Assembly: GCF_040939455.1 (NCBI RefSeq)
Contig: NC_134117.1
Coordinates: forward strand, 22,933,501 to 22,997,500
DNA: 64,000 nucleotides
Origin: Microcebus murinus
Taxonomy: Eukaryota > Chordata > Mammalia > Primates > Cheirogaleidae
Direction: 5' to 3'
Part shown: piece after piece, positions 58,601-64,000 of the stretch
How positions within the stretch are numbered: position 1 is the first letter of the stretch
Layout of the letters: each line of letters opens with the position of its first letter
Notes under the pieces: model-generated
Database searches by the model: none
Seen by the model: the letters and a program-made list of their open reading frames with translations, nothing else
What the model was told of the DNA's origin: nothing
Program-made: the position numbers and the translations under genes

Positions 58601-60181
58601 ATTGGGGGGAAAACAATTTTTCAAAAGGAGAGAGGTAGCATATATGTGGTAAATGGGAAGACTACTGTCTTGTGAGCTGGACAGCCACTTCGATTTGTGC
58701 CTACCACACCAGTTAGGTCAGAATACCTCCATGTTATTTGTATAAGTATTAAATAGTGTCTCACATGGGTCCCATCAAAGCAGCTCTGTATCAATGATTT
58801 AAATGTAAGTACTTTTGTGGGGACATGATCTAAAGAAGCATGGTGGGGGATGGGGAAGGCAGACAGGAAGGGGGAGAGCCAAAGAAAGTGTGAGAAAGAG
58901 CAGGTCAGCTCTCAGGGCAGCTGGGGCTCAGCCCATGGTGATGCTCTGGGAGGCTGTGTAGCTCAGACCTCAGAATTATCCTACCAAGGGACAGGAAGTT
59001 GGGAAATGTACCCACCAACTCCAATCCCTCATTGGTTGTGGGTTGCTCCTCGGGGCCATAACTTCCCGAGCATACTTCTACAGCCAGAGAAAAGTCTCAG
59101 ACAGAGGGACACAGGTTCCTGAGTGTGGAAGCCCCCACTGGGTAATGAAAGTCCACTGAAGCTGCAGGTCTCTGGGTAGGCAGCGAGGAAATGGGCAGGG
59201 CACTGACAATGCCTGATACACATCTACAAATCTCTTTACATCAACAGCGTCCTGTTACACATTATTCTGTAAAAATTAATTTTTCAAAACTAAATATGTT
59301 TGAACTACATTTAAAACAAATGATAATACCCATACCCAAATGTATTGCAATTCCAAATGGGAACACATTGGTGACAACAAGGCTAATGCTCTCACAGTTC
59401 AACGGTCCTGCAAGAACTTTCTATGTTACACTTCTCATGGAGGCACTATCCTACTATGCATTGTCGGTAGGTTCTTAGGAACTGCAACTTTAAGCAAAAT
59501 GACACAGTGTGCAACAAAACCAATCTTTCCATAGATTAATTGATATAAACAGGAGCTAAATGCCTATAGCATATTTCTGCTCACAAAAACATTACCAAGC
59601 TTTTAAATAAAGACCAAAACACTTCTAATAATAAAAATTGAAACAAATGTAAGCTATACATACATTTAAGAAAGATTAATAAAAACAAGTAAGGTAATTA
59701 TTTACCTGCTTCCTCCAGTTCAGGGTCTTGAATGACCAGAGCCCATCCCAGTGGCTCAGGACACAAGGCAGGAGCCACCGTGGACAGGATGCCATCCCAT
59801 CACAGCGTGCACGTGCGCGCGCACACACACACACACACTCTCACTCTGGGACCATTTAGACACAGATGTGGGGTGCACATCTGTGGGATGCAGGAGGAAA
59901 CCGGAGTACCCAGAGAGCACCCACACAGAGGTGGGAAGAACATGCAAACTTCACACAGAGTGGCCCTGGGCAGGAAATTATTTTCTTCATCAATGTTATA
60001 ACAAAACAATGTTGAAGGAAATACGTTGTTGTAGGACCTGCTGTATAGCTATTAGATATGAATCCCCGAATATCTCATGTATATTAATATAATATTTTCT
60101 TCAAATGGATTAAACAATTACACTTAAAACTAAAAATGGCTTTTACTCGTGAAAAATGGGACATTTAAGAAGAAAATTTAG
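58601..60181. other. Intergenic, mostly unique
   Basis: No gene supported. Contains the CG/CA microsatellite at 59806-59838. 59640-59700 is AT-rich. The frames here show no family features. Confidence 0.4.
59806..59838. repeat. Alternating CG/CA tract
   Basis: GTGCACGTGCGCGCGCACAC followed by further CA units: an uninterrupted purine-pyrimidine alternation. Confidence 0.9.
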
Positions 60182-60487
<306 letters not shown>

Positions 60488-61225
60488 AATTAATGATGAG
60501 TATGATAAGTTTGATCAAGACCAAGATATTAATTATCTCTACCTCACACCGATTCTTCAAAGTATCAGCCTCTCAGACCACAGCTTTTGAAGCAATGTGC
60601 CAAAAATGTTCTTGTAAAGCCACTTAAAGACAAGAGAGAATGATGGTATTTAATTGTTTTGGACAGCCACATTGTTGGGCAATAAAAAATTACCTAAGTC
60701 TTCAATATTTTGTGTATTAAAATTTGCAAATCAGTTTTATAGACCCTGCCAAGTTGCAATGCCATTTTGAGACTAAACAGAGCAGAGCATGAAAACCAGG
60801 CTTTCTATTTCTATCCATGGAAAACGAACAGCTTAATGTTTTTTAAAAGCATATGTGAAGAAACCTGGCAACGAAAATGCGCTTCCAGGGCTTCACATAA
60901 ACACATTGCATGTGAGAGAGAAGAGCATGCTGGTAAGGGAAAGCTGAAAATAGTGGGACGTATTAGTCTGTTGGTCACAGGGCAGCAAGGGTGAGCGGCC
61001 ACAGGAGCACAGTCCGATAACTCGGCCCAGAGAGGAAAATGCACATGCACAAAGCTCACTGGGAAGTCCTCTGAGGACAGGTCTACCTTATTGGCGGAGT
61101 CGGTCTCAATAGCTGTTGAATGAATGAACGAATCCAACTTGCTTGATGATTGAAGGTCAAACTTATGTTCAATCTTTGCAATTCAGCAAAACTAGGGAAC
61201 ACCTGGTGATTATTTTTGTAACTGT
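60488..61225. other. Intergenic unique sequence
   Basis: Nothing recognised apart from short chance frames. Confidence 0.4.
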
Positions 61226-61229
61226 TAGC

Positions 61230-61490
61230 AATAATAATAATAATGGCTCACATTTACTGAGCATGCACCTACACTGTGTTGACCATTTTATGTGTTATCT
61301 CGTGTTCACCTGACAATAACTCTGTAAGGTATGCATTATTATCTCCTTTTTATAGACAAGAAATTGAAGTTTAGAAAGCTGAAACAACTTGCCAGGATAG
61401 CACAAAGAGTAATAGTAGGCAGGAATCCAAACCCAGTTTGAACCCAGCGCCCACACATTTCCCCACTACACTCCTCTGCCATTATACATG
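61230..61490 (-). mobile_element. MIR, antisense, near full length
   Basis: AATGGCTCACATTTACTGAG, TAACTCTGTAAGGTATGCAT TATTATC, and AACTTGCCAGGATAGCACAA follow the inverted MIR in order. Confidence 0.85.
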
Positions 61491-61935
61491 CAGAAGAGCT
61501 ATTATGAGGAAGATATTATTTTAACCACACCATAAAATGTTGGCTAAAATGTAGTGGTGATGTTCAAATGGTGAGAAACAACGATGGGGGAAGGCAATGG
61601 AGTAGTGACTTCTCTTAAGGTGTACTTGGACCAGGTGGGGTTAACCCGCATCATGTGATACACACGACAAGTCCTAGCCATTACAAAGATCACAGCATCT
61701 TAAAATGCACTGGATACAGCATTTCAATGACATTGAGGTATAATCTTCACATTGCAAACTTTTTAGGGGTTTTAGAGTTATTGTAATAATATGGGCAGTT
61801 AGAGCCAAAATTAACTTTTTATTTTTCAGGCCAAACCAAAATGCTGGTATGACTATTTCAAAGTTCTCACATCCAGTTTTAACAATTTTTAATGTTATTA
61901 ATAATAAGTATTAACATTTTTCACATTCAATTCCT
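61491..61935. other. Intergenic unique sequence
   Basis: No gene or repeat recognised. Confidence 0.4.
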
Positions 61936-62555
61936 TTTAAGAAGACACAATATACAATAATTACAGAATTCTCCAGTTTTCCCTTCTCACCAGGGATAAA
62001 CATTACCTTAAAGATAGTGTGTGTTCTTCCTGTTCATTTTAATACTTTTAGCACGGATGTATATATCCCTAAACATATGTATATTATGTATAGCATCATT
62101 TTTTATGTTTAACATTTACATAAACAATATACTCTTCATATCCTTTGCAACTTCTATTAATTTTGCTCACCAAAATCTTAATAGAGATTTATCTAGGCTG
62201 ATTTGTTCAATTTTATTTCATTCATTTTCTTTTTTTATTAAGGTATGACATCCATGCACTGAATACACAACTCCGGTGCTCAAAACCTCCACCCAGACCA
62301 AGGTGGAAACCTTTTCCAGCAACCCACAGTCTTTGTGTCCTTTCCCAGTTCATACGTCTCAGAGGCAACCATTATTCTGATGTCTCGCACTATACATTAA
62401 TTTTGCTTGTTTTGAACTTATATAAATGGAATCATACAGTATAGAGTCTTTTTTTGGGTCAACATTGTGTCTGTGAGGTTCATCCAGTTTGTTGCATGTA
62501 GCAGTTTTTTCATTATCATTGGTTTATAGTTATTTTCCTATATGAAAATAGCATT

Positions 62556-63405
62556 TGTGATATTGTAAAATATATATATTTTGTCTTAGTCCCCCATTTC
62601 CTGGAGTACAGCTCCTAAAATCTTTGAAATCTTCAAAGTGATAAGTTGCCTTTTTGTATGCTAATGAGTTGACTGTTAGTAGCAGCCCTTGGGTAGCCTC
62701 AAGGTGGGGCTGGGACCCAAAGACCAAGGCAGAAGTAGAGGGTTGGGACTTTCAGCCCCACCTCCCAACCTCCCAGGAAAAGACTAAAGGTTAAATTGAT
62801 TACCAATGGCCAATGTATTTAATTGATTAAATACACATGATTTAATCAATCATGTGTATGGAATGAAGCTTCCATAAAAACCCAAAGGATAGTGTTTGGA
62901 GGGCTTCCAGATAGCCAAACATGTGAAGGTTCCTGTTGGGTGGCATGCCCAGAGAGGGCATAGAAGCTCTGTGCCCCTTCCCCAAATCTCACCCTATGCA
63001 TCTCTTCATCGGTAGCCTTTGTAATATCCTTTATAATAAACTGCTAAATGTCAGTGTTTGCCTCAGTTCTATGAGCCCCTCTAGCAAATTAATAAAACCT
63101 GGGGAGAGGGCCTGGGAACCCCAATTTATAGCCAGTCAGTAAGAAGCACAGGTAATAAAACCCAGGCTTCAATTGACAACAGAAGCAAGGTTGGAAATGG
63201 CTTGAGGATTGAGCCCTCAACCTGTGGGGTCTGATGCTATTCCTAGCTAGACAGTGTTGGAACTGATTCGGAGGACACCCAGCTGGTGTCTGCTACAGAA
63301 CTGATTAGTTGCTAGTGAGAAGAAATCCCAATAAATTTCTTGGTGACCAGAGGTCACAGAAGTCTTCTGTGATGATTGTTGAGTGAGAGAATAGGAAAAG
63401 CACTT
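62556..63405 (+). mobile_element. ERVL-like solo LTR (diverged)
   Basis: Begins TGTGATATTGTAAAATATAT. Later segments are AAGCTTCCATAAAAACCCAA, a TATAATAAACTGCTAAATGT poly(A)-signal region, TCAGTTCTATGAGCCCCTCT, then GACACCCAGCTGGTGTCTGC near the end. No internal genes adjoin. The 3' end is uncertain by about 20 bases. Old endogenous copy. Confidence 0.65.
62822..62859. repeat. Two mutually exclusive perfect inverted repeats
   Basis: ATTGATTAAAT/ATTTAATCAAT (62822-62832 and 62840-62850) overlaps ATACACATGATT/AATCATGTGTAT (62831-62842 and 62848-62859). Both are exact, inside the LTR at 62556-63405. Confidence 0.92.
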
Positions 63406-63627
63406 TGGTTTAGTTTGTTTCTTGTATCCTCAGACATTATTTATTGATCCACTTGGATTACTGGATATTAGGGTGGTTTTCAGTTTGGGGGTATTATGAA
63501 TAATTCTGCTATAATTATTTCTGTACATTGTTTGATAGACATATGCAATAATTTCTCTTGGATCTATATCCAGGAGCATATTTGCTGGGTCATAGTTTGC
63601 CTGAGGCATACTAGGCATACAATTCAG

Positions 63628-63685
63628 ACTTCAGTAGTCGTGACAGAGATCATATGGCCCAAAAAATCAAAAATATTTATTTTCC
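63628..63685. mobile_element. hAT-Charlie-type MITE fragment
   Basis: CAGTAGTCGTGACAGAGATC followed by ATATGGCCC and AAAATATTTATTTTCC resembles the middle of a common mammalian hAT MITE, probably the family seen at 22171. Confidence 0.45.
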
Positions 63686-64000
63686 TTCCCTATCATTTGT
63701 GCTATTGTCACTTGTACTACATCTGCTTAGGTTATAAACCACGCAGTGCAGTGTTACGATTTTTGCTTTAAATAGTCCTCTATCTTTTAAAGAAACAAAG
63801 AAAAGAAAAATTATCTGTCTTCTTTCGCTTATGTTTTAACGCAGGGGCCCACACCTAATTACATCCCAATAGTGGCCAGGTTTTTCCTGATCTCACTAAC
63901 CAGGGTCACGTCTGCTCCCTGGAGAATGGACACGAAGTCCTTTCATTGATGGAAATGTGAGAGAGGGTTCTTCATTTCTTGCTGACACAGTTTAATATTT
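63686..64000. other. Right edge, no gene seen
   Basis: Unique-looking sequence with nothing I can assign. Confidence 0.4.

Larger units (their letters stand above)
61936..63600 (-). mobile_element. L1M 3' region, antisense, split by an LTR
   Basis: The left part to 62555 (AACTTATATAAATGGAATCA, GTGAGGTTCATCCAGTTTGT) and right part from about 63410 (CCACTTGGATTACTGGATAT, TTATGAATAATTCTGCTATA, CATATTTGCTGGGTCATAG) continue one inverted L1 tail. Confidence 0.6.

Overview
This is mammalian nuclear DNA, most likely from a strepsirrhine primate and more likely a lemur than a galago. Several full-length Alu copies (for example 476-800, 11808-12161, 22414-22747, 25678-26004) share a diagnostic middle segment around AAGAAATTAATTGG(C/T)CAACTA, which I associate with strepsirrhine Alus. 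I saw no galago-type tRNA SINEs. The rest of the repeat set (MIR, L2, L1M, MER5A, MER20, MLT1, Tigger, ERVL-like LTRs) is ordinary placental-mammal sequence. Species assignment is inference.

One protein-coding gene can be supported: STN1 (OBFC1), on the + strand. It encodes the OB-fold subunit of the CTC1-STN1-TEN1 (CST) telomere-maintenance complex. A CpG island with repeated GC boxes (about 9240-9640) is the likely promoter. Nine coding exons run from the ATG at 10090 to the TGA at 42785-42787. All junctions are GT-AG and the reading frame is unbroken, giving 369 codons, against 368 residues in the human protein as I recall it. The 3' UTR carries two AATAAA sites (43358 and 43719). Two acceptors are tandem: one pair 6 nt apart and one NAGNAG. 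Each could give in-frame protein microheterogeneity.

Layout. 1-9240: intergenic, Alu-rich, with a 402-bp TA-flanked DNA transposon of unfamiliar type at 1607-2008. 9240-9640: CpG island. 9640-43724: STN1, whose introns hold many Alus, MIRs, L1 and L2 fragments, an ERVL-like LTR (about 12245-12965) and a possible minus-strand processed pseudogene (about 13041-14230). 43725-64000: gene-poor intergenic DNA downstream of STN1, with a long L2, an MLT1 LTR nested inside a MER5A, a second ERVL-like LTR nested inside an L1, microsatellites and several hairpins. From the known human gene order (SH3PXD2A - STN1 - SLK) I would expect SH3PXD2A beyond the right edge and SLK beyond the left edge, but neither is visible.

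I found no new multi-gene system. The observations most worth checking are the 1607-2008 transposon, the tandem splice acceptors of STN1, the unidentified pseudogene-like stretch, the tiny target-site-flanked insertion at 9012-9082, and three sets of strong inverted repeats (about 6235, 54729 and 62822). Repeat family names are from memory of consensus phrases and were not checked by search.
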